Shown: positions 11,371-21,500 of the stretch, piece by piece
Position numbering within the stretch: the stretch's first letter is position 1
Layout of the letters: the number at the start of each line of letters is the position of its first letter
Notes under the pieces: model-generated
Databases searched by the model: none
Seen by the model: the letters and a program-made list of their open reading frames with translations, nothing else
What the model was told of the DNA's origin: nothing
Source of the DNA: Cristatella mucedo
Lineage: Eukaryota; Bryozoa; Phylactolaemata; Cristatellidae
Reading direction: 5' to 3'
Assembly (NCBI GenBank): GCA_009760855.2
Contig: WPIO01000020.1
Span: 2,731,501 to 2,795,500 of the forward strand
DNA: 64,000 nt
Position numbers and translations under genes: made by a program

Positions 11371-11570
11371 CTGGTAGGATTCATTGTGCTCGTGTCCATG
11401 GCTGTGGGCATCATCATGATGGCTGTGCATGTTATGCTCGTTCGATTGTATAGCAGCAAGTTCACGCTTGCTTCGATGTACATGATTGTGGCTATTGTGA
11501 TGACCATGATCGTGACCTTCCTTCTTGTCGTCAGTTAGTTTGTCCCCAATCCCAAGTTTTGACAGTAAGC
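11371..11570 (-). CDS. ZIP exon 6: histidine-rich extracellular linker
   Basis: 200 bp. The acceptor is cttctgtag|GC and the donor CAG|GTAAAA. Two bases complete the Gly codon split from exon 5. It encodes GLLSKLGIGDKLTDDK, matching the LGLG/LGVG turn that precedes the His-rich segment in LIV-1 ZIPs. Two His clusters follow: HDHGHHNSHNHVHRS and HNMHSHHDDAHSHGHEHN. I count 18 histidines in about 66 residues. Such clusters in LIV-1 ZIPs are thought to bind or sense zinc. It ends in phase 0 at YQ, immediately before the Cys of exon 7. The intron before it is the largest in the window, about 16.5 kb. Confidence 0.93.
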
Positions 11571-12659
11571 CTACAGAAGTAGATCTCGAGCGATTAATAA
11601 GCAGCACACGGTTGAGCTTACTCTAGTGAATAATAGTCGGAAAATACATCACGACCTTCGAGTTCACAGTTTGTGCTTAGGGTGGACGTTACTTTGCACC
11701 AGCTGAAAAAGATAGATCCGGCTAACAAGGAAATAATAACAGCCGTCAGCTAGCACATGCAAAAACAGTTAGTCCATCGGTGACATTGTACATTTGGAAA
11801 GCAAGACAAAGAAAGCCTAAGAGTGGGTTCGCTGCAGGCAATTTTCACATTTTGCTCATCGGAATGTCGAGCCCTAAATGTTTGGTCGAGCAGAGACCCC
11901 GGATATTCAAATATTCTCATCAAAATAAATCGGCTCTGCATCTTTCTTCAGGATACAGACTCTCTAGGATGGGGTTTGGGATGACGAATGACGAGAAGTC
12001 CAAGCAGCTCACGTTTAGGATCGATCGATCGGTTGAATGGCGCATGCATGTACAACGATACCGGCAGCAAAGTGCACCGCGACTATACCACGCAGCAGGA
12101 CCTCTCAGTTCGAGCATCACTCGATTAGAGAAAGCCCGACGGGTGCAAAACAATTCAACTGTAGTGCTAAGCGTCCTTTCGTTGAGATCCTATATTGAGT
12201 CCAGTTCACGCGACAGGACTCGCCCAAGTATCCCGAATGGGGTCTAGGTCACTTGTCCACATCAGGCTGAGTGGATCAGCTTCTCGAAGTACATATGCTT
12301 GGCCATGCTCTAAGCTATCCTGGTCCTTGGCCCTAGCTTGAATGGCCAACCAAAGAAAACCCATAGCAATTTCCGTGCCAGAAACTATCTGAAGCAAATA
12401 GAAACTGCGGAACAATAATTGTGTGAGCAGGCCACTAGAGACCTGTGCTTAGCTATGAGTGAAACAACCAGCTCTCTCAAATACCTCCAGATCCTATAAA
12501 CAGTAGAGGTACTTTGAATGAGCAGGTTGACTGCACCTCAGTAGTACATGACTTAATCTTCAGTCGAAGGCTGGCATGCCGTGGCAACTCTGAGCCATAT
12601 CTAGCAACGCCTGAGCTGAAATATGCATATGGCACTAGGACTTCATTGGGGCGACGTTA

Positions 12660-12890
12660 ATAATAATAATGATAATTCACTTGATAAAGCGTCCTCAGAG
12701 AACTCAATCTCTCTCTAGGCGGTTTACATTTGCTGCAAAGTGAAATGCATTTGAATGGTAAGTAAAATCATGCTTGAAAAACAAAAAAAAGAATAATATG
12801 GTTAGGGGTGACATGCACAGGGTCAGCATGCAAATGTGGTTAGTGGCAGCATGCACAGTGTCAGCACGCATAAGCACATCGACGTTGAGC
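12660..12890 (-). mobile_element. LINE-A 3' UTR fragment
   Basis: ATT-type tail, hairpin and 3' UTR only (cacttgataaagcgtcctca..gcggtttacatttgctgcaaag). No coding part. A short, strongly 5'-truncated insertion. Confidence 0.85.
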
Positions 12891-13990
12891 ATTCCACTCG
12901 TTGCAGCTGTCGTACAAATGCCAAAAAACACTAATTGCTAAGATACATTGCAGCAAAGGTCTCATGGTTGCCAGGGCAAGCCAGACTCTACATAGTTATA
13001 CAAACTCGACGTAGCTACTTCTTCACTAAAGTACTTTGCAAAAAAATACTGATCAAGTCATGCTTGTCCTTGCAGATGCCTAACTTATACTGGTTCCTCG
13101 AAGTTAAATCCCAATGGCAAGTGAATCCCAGGCGCTTCTGCGATGAATGCAGACAAACTGATTGTTACAGCACAGCAGTAAGTTCATCTAGACCAGTCTA
13201 TTCCACAACTTGAGCTCATGAGCCATATGCACACAGCATCAGTCGATAACATACGACTAAATTCGAAGCAAGAAGTACAACTGAATAACCATTTCTTGAA
13301 TTGGGATTTTCATACTTTCTAGGCCATAGGTCATGTCTATTCCGGCTCCCAACATAATCTGGAGCACTCCTATAATCGAAATGCTTGGTGCTCGCACATT
13401 TCTCAGCCTTCTCCTTTAATTAAATCCAACCTCGGCCAGGGTAACAAAAGAAACCTAACATAATCATCATTTATGGTAGACAGCAAGATATGGTCTCATC
13501 AGTTCGTCAGGCACAAGCATATTAAAAGCAACTGCGTAAGCCCAGCTTTAGCTGAGCGTACACTCACAGGAAGGCTTTCGAAACTAAGTGTATAATAATT
13601 TAAGTGACTGAGAGTTGGAGCGCTAAAGTTAAATCAATTTACCTTCGCGATATACCGACTCAGCAATCCCTGCATGATCGTAACGGCAGGAAGTTGATTG
13701 ACATGCAAGTGAACAAAGGTAATTGCTCTGTACTCACTAAGTTCTCTAATCAATGGAATCATCGTTGAAGACGCCATCTAAACATTGTGATATGCTAAGA
13801 AACCAGCTTCAACAAGGGTTCGAACAGGTCAAAATAAGTTGTCGAAATGTGGGAAGCAAGAAACGACATATGATACGAAATGCCCGTGTTGTATAGAGGT
13901 CGACAGTATAGGCCGTCACCTCCAGCATCATTACAAATGGGCTTATGCCAGATAGCGTTGTCACGAAAGTGAGCATTGCCAAACTCGGCT
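12891..13990. other. Intron sequence without recognisable content
   Basis: No open frame with family resemblance and no clear repeat was seen. Confidence 0.45.
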
Positions 13991-14269
13991 TCTCATCGCG
14001 AACTTAGTGAAGGCTGTCAACTACGCACGACTCACGGTGCAGACACATGCTGCAGCATGATCGCTCTCGGAGTAGTACAGTAGGTTGATTGACGTCTGAG
14101 CTGTTGTCCATCAATTCAACAGTTAGTTCATCAGCAGGTTCGAAGCAAGCTGCCACAATGGCCTCAACCGGTACAGGAAGAATGACAACTTTGTTACTCA
14201 CATTTTCAGTCAAGGCTAAGGTACCATACCTTCAGGCTGCCAGCAGCCAGTCCCGGATTTTCGCGGGAA

Positions 14270-14940
14270 AAGCATAATCTCCGGCTTCCTGTATATATAG
14301 GGTTTCTCGATTTCACTGTACGGAGCTTCAACCATGGCCTGCGCTTGTGCTACATTGGTAGCCTTGTCACCCTGGAAATCCTCTAGATTAACCACAGAAA
14401 GACCCTTTTCTGCTGCATCATTCGCACAGTTGAGGAGTCCTGGCCTCTTAGTAGTGTCTCAGTAATATCAACAGAGTGCTGGCTAGCCGTGACATTTAAG
14501 TTGGATATTCCTAACTTTCACCTAAGGGAGGAAAATACTTTATTCAGGGCAACCACATGCGTCAAAATACGTCTAAATTCCCCTGGAAGTTGTTCAGCTG
14601 CGAGTACTGCAAGGTTTACTCTTTGGAATATGTATGCATTCCAAATTACTGTTAGTTCCGTATAAGGCGGTTCTGCGATGGGCTCAATTATGATTAAACA
14701 CCAATCCACAATTTCAATTGATTTCAGCAGGACATTCCACTTTCGTGTTCCAAATTTTGGCATAGCAGCAACTTGAGCGCTCGAGCACTTTGTAATGCGA
14801 TCGCTATATACCCTAATGTAAAAAGCATATAACACCAAGTTTCAGATGCTATTATCACTGGACAAAAAAATAATGAGACCAGCACAAGACAACTGCTAAG
14901 GGTACTCAGTAAATCATCCAACACTTCCGACAACAAACTG
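14270..14940 (-). pseudogene. Frame-disrupted coding-like remnant, possibly transposase
   Basis: On the minus strand, two adjacent frames read like protein rather than noise. One, about 14838-14520, contains PKFGTRKWNVLLKSIEIVDW, then RVNLAVLAAEQLPGEF and LNKVFSSL. A second, about 14450-14290, contains CANDAAEKGLSVVNLEDFQGD and PYSEIEKPYIYRK. The NDAAEKG..L..DF arrangement reminds me of a conserved segment in some animal transposase-like proteins (NDxAERGVxLxxDF). That comparison is from memory and weak. Frames and a stop break the two parts apart. It could also be a decayed host pseudogene. Confidence 0.3.
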
Positions 14941-15527
14941 GTGTAAGCAGACAGCTCTCCAAATCCACATGTCTAAGGCCTACCTACCTAGGATAACGCA
15001 GGCCTGGCGTCACACGGCATAGGCCCACCTAGCCTGGTCTAGGAGTGGCTAAGTGTCTGACAGCTATTATGTTAAGTAACTCACGGCTGTGGCTTCCGAA
15101 CCATAGTTCATTGCTACAAACACAGCACCCTAGTTCAGTGCCACAAACACAGTGCTAGCAACTTTTTTGGGCTAGCTCTATTTTCAAATGATGTAGAAAA
15201 CAATGCTTCTGCATGATGGGCCCAGTTGAATCCCTGAAAGCCGTTAGGTGGCCAACTTTGCAGGTCTTAGTGAGTGATAACTCCACAGGTGAGAGGAAGT
15301 AGGCTCGCGTTAGCCAGTTTGAACTTGCCGGCCAGTCGAGTCGGAGGCAGTCGAAATGGGGCAGGGTCAGAGAAGGTCAAGCTCCACTTCCTCGGCTCAC
15401 AAGCTTGTCCGTGCATGACGAAACATGCGTACCCGAGACTCGCTAAGAGCTAAGAAATCAGCAATTGAAAGAAGCGAGCAGCATCGCGGTCGCACACACA
15501 ACTCGTTGCTAGCCTCACTGGATCACA

Positions 15528-15947
15528 TCACCCGATCTGCCCGAGCATGTCCTGGGCCGTCTTTCTGTTGTAGCAGCCGGCAACAACACGGCCGAGCCTC
15601 TTCTGGGATTCAAACTTGCTAGTGAAAACAGTGGGCTGACAACAGGGATTGGTTAAAAAGAGCCAATCCAAGGTCAGTGAAAACCACTGCTGCTGTCCTG
15701 CTGCAACCTGGATGCCTACGAGGCACTGCCTGGCGAGCACTTCCTCATAGCGATTGCCGAGAAGCTGCTCGCCCAATCGCCAATACTGCTGCCGAGCTAG
15801 AGAACGCGAGGGTTTGGAAGTCACCACCGGAAGCACGAGCATCTGAGCCAATGTGCGGCAGCTGCACCGAGGATCTCTCTCCGACAGTGACTCGAGCAGA
15901 CTGTCAATATGAGGGACGGGGCAGTATCTTTGTCGCTGGGGAGGCAT
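15528..15947 (-). CDS. Unassigned 139-codon open frame
   Basis: ATG at 15947-15945 opens a frame with even composition: PPQRQRYCPVPHIDSLLESL, then SERDPRC, RTLAQMLVL, LARQQYWRLGEQLLG and RYEEVLARQC. I do not recognise the family. It lies in the large ZIP intron between exons 5 and 6, on the same strand. The flanking ZIP exons already join in phase without it, so it is not needed for the transporter. It could be a nested gene exon, a decayed element or chance. Confidence 0.25.
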   Translation of the reverse strand: MPPQRQRYCPVPHIDSLLESLSERDPRCSCRTLAQMLVLPVVTSKPSRSLARQQYWRLGEQLLGNRYEEVLARQCLVGIQVAAGQQQWFSLTLDWLFLTNPCCQPTVFTSKFESQKRLGRVVAGCYNRKTAQDMLGQIG

Positions 15948-17600
15948 ACTGAGTTTGCTGCTCGCGAGTCCTGCCAGCCAAGCGATGCCGGCAGGTCCGA
16001 CTGCACGACAAAGCCATGGCCGATTCGCGCCTAATTTCGCACGTTGTCAAACGCATGCGCATATAGTTCGTATGTAATAAATTTCGCATACTTCCTTTGT
16101 CTATGCATTGCACCGTGTCCTGTGCGTTGGCATGCGTTCGTGCACTTTCTAAATTAGTTGTCAGCAACACTCAATTATCTGTGAAAATGTGTACTTTAAA
16201 CGGTGCACCTACCCATACCATGCCGGCAGGATGGTCGCTGGCAGTGTTCCTTGCAGCCGACACACCTGGGGAATGTCACGGCATGCCTGAGTCGATGGTA
16301 GAAGGGACACCGTCTACAAGCGCATGCTGATTAAAAGGTAAACCATACCAACGAAGGACTTTCTGCTCTATCCATTCAGGGGGCCCAGGGTCCATATTGG
16401 TCATGCATATCGAGACCACATCGCCGCCACTGGCTGGCGAGGCCCGGCAGACAGCAGCGGGATTCCCGCTTGCAGACTTTCTAGTGGCAAGCATGAATGG
16501 ACGAAAAGCTGCCGCGACGGGACCCGCTCTTACGGAAGGCACCGTGGGTTACAGGAAGGCAGAGAGGAAGTATGAGTACACAGCAAGATGCCACCGCAAA
16601 CAAGACTGCATAGGACGTCAAAAAAAGGATCGAGAACAATGAGACCGTGAACAGGATCACGTGCGCAGGAACACAAGTCAAATTTGAGCAGCCAGCAGCC
16701 AGCAAAGTTGGAAGAAGTACCAACGATGGGCCACTAGTGCAGGTATACATGGATGGTGCTTGTGGATAGACACACGAGTGCACTCACATGCACACAGAGC
16801 AAGCTGCCTCCCCGGTGTGTGCGTGAGGAAATTATTTAGCACAATTACTAGGGGAGGGTGTTCATACGCAAACATGCAACCATGTTTTGCTCCAAGGGAA
16901 GCAAAGCTGCCATCCCCTCACTGTCTCTGTCTCTCGCTCGTGCCCTCACTCTCTCACTCTGTCTGTCCCCGTATCTGTCTGTTTCTGTGTGTCCGTCTCT
17001 CGCTATTGATCTATCTATTTGTCTCTGATGTAGCAGCACCAAAACACGTTTGTTTAGACATGTGATGTCATGCATGCACGACCTTATCAGTTGGGTTAAA
17101 GGCAAAAGCAGTGAACAGGTATCTGGCTCAGTTTGCTGAGCCGGGCCAGCTCCTTGGGTGCTATCATAGCAAAGCCTAAATTACCTTCAGGATATCAACA
17201 GATTATTTTCTAGGCAGGATCCCAGGAGCAGTGGCAATGGCCCGTAAAGCAAAGGTCAACTGATTCAAAAGCCTCACTTACATAATGGCAGACGAGCCTG
17301 AGTGCCACCACCCCATCCCCCCTGGCTGGCAGCAGTCGCAATATGGAATTGCCAGATGCAAGACTCAAGCCCAAGACCCGAGTCGAGCAGCTTAACCCCG
17401 GTTCAGGACCAAGGTGCCATTTAGGCCGTGCTCTCGCACATATCGCAGCGTAATTCCGTAGCAGATGCAGGTGAGAGCATAGATGCTTTAGCAGAGCCAG
17501 CCCAGTAACTAGCCTTGAAGGTGCCACTAGTGTGCAATCCAGCCAGTATGCAGGGAGGTCACTATATACGTCGTACGTGGTAACAACAACAGTAAGAGAT
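15948..17600. other. Intron sequence, unassigned
   Basis: A hydrophobic frame on the minus strand near 16545-16640 (SLFSILFLTSYAVLFAV) and a TC-rich patch near 16915-17030 are the only notable features. I cannot assign either. Confidence 0.35.
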
Positions 17601-17604
17601 TTGC

Positions 17605-17660
17605 ATGAGCCCTAAGAGAAATAACTATCTAAGTAGGCACTTTAGATAGGCAAGAAATAA
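17605..17660 (-). mobile_element. Short LINE-A/SINE-A tail remnant
   Basis: GAGCCCTAAGAGAAATAACT and GTAGGCACTTTAGATAG is the inverse of the shared LINE-A/SINE-A tail hairpin. Nothing else of the element is clear. Confidence 0.4.
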
Positions 17661-17969
17661 AGGATGGCAGGAGGCAGCAGCGGTCTGTGCTACACACGGA
17701 GAAAAGCTGTTAATTTAGACATTAGGTAAGCTAAAATTGATCAGGAGCTCGATCTGCCATCCTTGCCGAACTGCAATAGAACATCATCATGTTCTTCGTC
17801 TCTTTTATGTTTCTGGTCTGCCTCTGTTTAGCTCGTCACTAAATTTGTTTCCTAGTCCGAGGTTCCAGTCTTGGCTTAACGGTGAAGTGCTTGCACTTCA
17901 TAACCCATGCCATGAGGTCGAATCTTGCAGCCAGCCATTCTTGTTATCATCCCTTGCAAGTTGAAAAAA

Positions 17970-19170
17970 TAGCTTCTAGGGCTCTTTCTGCCATTATGCA
18001 AGTGCAATCATTGAACGAGCCGAATTTCATCATGAATTTAATAGACCTCGATTCCACTGACTCTTTCCCAATAGCTCTCATTGTGAGGTACATAAACCAG
18101 TTGCTTCCTACAATAACTATTACTGCAATTCTGCTCGTGATTACCGGCGTAGACCCTGCTCGCCTAAGAACAGCTGCTATCAGGTCACTTACTAAAAAGC
18201 TGCCTGTACACTATGGGAGCCAAATCAACCTTGTCTTGTCACCATTCCTACTATTCTTATCTGAGACACTTGACCGAGTTACGGCTGATGCTACCTGATT
18301 TCGTGAAATACGAATATGCCACAGAAAGGCTACTGATAGTGAGGAAGCAAGTAAGGGGTGCATTGTCAGTAATTCCGGCATTGTCTCAAGCATTCCCATT
18401 CGCTCTCCTTCAAGCACTGCTACGAATCACTCTAATATAGTGTCATCAGACCTACTATTAACCCAGTGGCCAATATTAAAGTCTGCTATGGAACTCTGGC
18501 TCAATGTGCAATAAACCCTTATTAATATGCAACGTCATTCTAAATCTTGCCCATGACCTGTTTGCTGGACCGAAAGGTGAAATCGACTGAGTGCCCGAGA
18601 TATAAGCAACTGCACTAAGACAAGTTACTCTCATTCAAATACCACGATAAATCAAACCTGACAAAGACGATGCCACTACTGCCACCCCTCCCTAATTTTC
18701 AAAGCATTTGCAGTTCCCTCGACGCAGTCTTACGAATCTATTGTTGCAAGTAAAATGTCCACAGTGACTATAACCTATCGCCTCCAGGTATCAAGTTTTC
18801 GTTTACGTAAGATTTGTGTGATTAAATTTTGATTCTGCATGCAAGAAATGGCACCCTCCTCATATTTTGAATTCATTTTGATGGTTCAACCTCAAGTGCC
18901 CAATTTCCTCAACTAAATGACTCATTTTCTCTTGTGGCTCATGTGCACGACCCCAGTTATATCTCAATCGAATATTCTCTCACATGTGCACACTATCGTC
19001 GCCTATTAGCACCAAATTATCCACATCTAACCACCTGTCGATTCCATTCAGGCTGCAGTTTGTGCTGCCTTTGCAATGCCCCATGATAATGCCTTAATAG
19101 CTTGACAGCAGAGCCTCCCATTATCAACTATGAACTTGGCCTCTTACTTTGAACTGAGGACCGCTTATGA
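17970..19170 (+). mobile_element. Highly degenerate LINE-A-like copy
   Basis: About 18040-18300 reads as an early RT segment (RYINQLLPTITITAIL, then LSPFLLFLSETLDRVTAD), matching the LPFLSKTLE..ADQ region of LINE-A. About 18440-19030 resembles the endonuclease region of the 21.5-kb copy (GTGCAATAAACCC; VAHVHDPSYIS). The order is scrambled and many stops are present, so this is at least one old, rearranged copy. Confidence 0.5.
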
Positions 19171-19217
19171 AACAGCAGCGATAAGCCGATGCTTATGAAC
19201 ATCGCGACTTATGATTA

Positions 19218-19506
19218 ATAATAACAACAATAATAATAATAATGCACTTGATAAAACGCTTTCAGATAAATCAATCTCTTTCTAGGCGCTTTACATTTGC
19301 TGTACAGGGAAACACGATTGAATCGTGAGTAATATAATGCTTGATAAACAACATGAATAACATGGTTAGGGGTGACATGCACAGGGTCAGCATGCAAATG
19401 TGGTTAGTGGCAGCATGAACAGTGTCAGCACTCATAAGCACATCAAGGACGAATCACAGGGACCCACTAAATGCTGTCCTAAATAGGTGTGTTTTTAAGC
19501 TCTTTT
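19218..19506 (-). mobile_element. LINE-A copy, 3' part, interrupted by a nested LINE-A
   Basis: Tail, hairpin, 3' UTR and the last codons (TTTAGGACAGCATTTAGTGG in reverse). It stops within the FKKNLKT codons. The missing upstream part resumes at 20192 on the other side of a plus-strand LINE-A insertion. Confidence 0.85.
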
Positions 19507-20191
19507 CAAAACTCACTGCTTACTGGCCTACCAGCATGTGCGATCAGGCGATTGCAGCTGGTGCAAAACTCTGCAGCTAGGCTTGTCTGTCGTGAGCGTC
19601 GCAGTTGCCACATTACTCCACTTCTCGCCGACCTGCACTGGTTACCAGTCAAGCAACGGATTGACTTCAAGGTTTTGTCGCTCACTTTTAGGTCTCTTCA
19701 TTCTATGGCTCCAGCCTATCTTTCAGATACACTACCCCATCAGGCAAAGCATCGTACCACTCGCTTTTCGGAATCCAACAGTTTACATATACCTCGTACA
19801 AACCTTAAATCCTTTGGAGACCGTGCATTTAGCTCGTATGCTCCCACAGCCTGGAACTCCCTCCCGACCTGCATCAGAACATCCCCTGACCTGACCACAT
19901 TTAAAAGAAACTTAAAAACATACCTATTTAGGACAGCATTTAGTGGGTCCTTGTGATTCGTCCTCGATGTGCTTATGCGTGCTGACACTATTCATGCTGC
20001 CACTAACCACATTTGCATGCTGACCCAGTGCATGTAACCCCTAACCATGTTATTCATTTTGTTTGTTTTTCAAGCATGATTTTACTTACTATTCTATTGC
20101 GTATCACTTTGCAGCAAATGTAAAGCGCCTAGAAAGAGATTAAGTTCTCTGAGGGCGCTTTATCAAGTGCAATATTATTATTATTATTATT
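19507..20191 (+). mobile_element. LINE-A insertion nested in another LINE-A
   Basis: 5'-truncated copy beginning in the C-terminal region (NSLLTGLPACAIRRLQLVQN), then ARLVCRERRSCHITPLLADL, SLAFRSL-type helix, GDRAFSSYAPTAWNSL and FKRNLKTYLFRTAF. The ORF is intact to its stop. A complete 3' UTR, the hairpin and an ATT run at about 20172-20191 follow. The flanks are two halves of one minus-strand copy. Its intact C-terminal frame suggests it is among the younger copies here. Confidence 0.9.
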
Positions 20192-20675
20192 ATAAATGTG
20201 GTCAAGTCAGGGGATGTTATGACGCAAGTCGGGAGGGAGTTCCAGGCTTTGGGAGCATACGAACTAAATGCATGGTCTCCAAATGATTTGAGGTTTGTAC
20301 GAGGTATATGTAAACTGTTGGATTCCAAAAAGTGGGTGGTACGATGATTGGCTTGATGGGGGAGTAGATCTGAGAGATAGGCTGGAGCCAAAGAATGAAG
20401 TGACCTGAAAGTGAGCGACAAAACCTAGAAGTCGATCTGTTGCTTGGCTAGGAGCCATTGTAGGTCGGTGAGAAGTGGTGTGATGTGGCAACTGCGAGGC
20501 TCACGACAGACAAGCCTAGCTGTGGAGTTTTGCACCAGCTGTGAGAGCCTGATTGCACATGCTGGTCGGCCAGCAAGCAGTGAGTTGCAGAAGTCAAGAC
20601 GGGATGTCACAGATGCATGGACCAACTTGGACGTGGTATCCTTATCTAAACAAGCCCGAATTTTAGCTTATGTAT
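20192..20675 (-). mobile_element. LINE-A copy, upstream half of the interrupted element
   Basis: Covers LVHASVTSRLDFCNSLLAGR through GDHAFSSYAPKAWNSL to DLTTF, then meets the ATT tail of the nested insertion. Continuous with 19218-19506 once the insertion is removed. Confidence 0.85.
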
Positions 20676-21500
20676 TTTAGATTATGTACAAACGAGATTA
20701 TTATACGACTTACGACCTGGGCCCTATATCAGGCAAGAGCCTGACCACAGTCGTTGCCTTGGAGTAAAGGTCTGAAGGTCTGTGAGTCATAGTGCACAGT
20801 GAGCTGCTCTAAGCCTGTACACGAGGCTGGCAGAAGTCACTATCTGCCGTATCGCCGTAATATGCAGGCCACTGTGTTTGCTTTTTCCAATGCTGTGTTT
20901 CTGCTAGCGCTGCCAGCAGTATATCGAGCACTGTGTCGTTGTCGTTGGCATATTGTGAGTCAGGTCTCCTCACATTGCATGCATTGTGCCCTCATCCAGA
21001 ACGATCTTAACTATTATTTCAGACGTTTCGGATGAATGTGTTTGCACTTTGTGACCTTCCCTACTATTTGCAATGGACGACAGTGTGGTGCAGAAATCCT
21101 GCATGGCTACTCGCAGCAATAGAAGTATGTTGGTGAAATCGTCAGAGCAGGATGGAGACACTGTGCCAGTTGATTTTCATTCAATTCCACATAGTACGGT
21201 GTGGCAAATGCAATTAGAGATGGCCTCTGTGCTGACACATGGGATCGAAATAGGGAAATAGCCAAAAGACCAGCCTGTGATATCTAGAATAGAGAAGTTT
21301 GTGGACAAAATGTGGTATTGATACACCGGTGGCTAGTAAATTGGTGTTTAGTTATAATCGTGCTTACCTATTATCGCTTCGTTATCGTAGTTCAAATGCA
21401 TTCGTAGATGTGCTAAGATCAGTGTTTTATGCATTAACAAAACAAAAGGCCCAAGAGCCGATGCGGGAACAGGGGGCCGCGAGCTAACTTAACGCTTGCC
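20676..21500. other. Intron sequence without recognisable content
   Basis: No assignable frame or repeat seen between LINE-A copies. Confidence 0.4.

Noticed and set aside
16481-16783. Hydrophobic minus-strand frame considered as a ZIP transmembrane exon
   Set aside because: It has none of the ZIP TM signatures, and exons 5 and 6 already join in phase around it.
19218-20191. 5' inversion of a single LINE insertion (twin priming)
   Set aside because: The two orientations overlap in content, and the flanking minus-strand halves join up, so a nested insertion explains it better.
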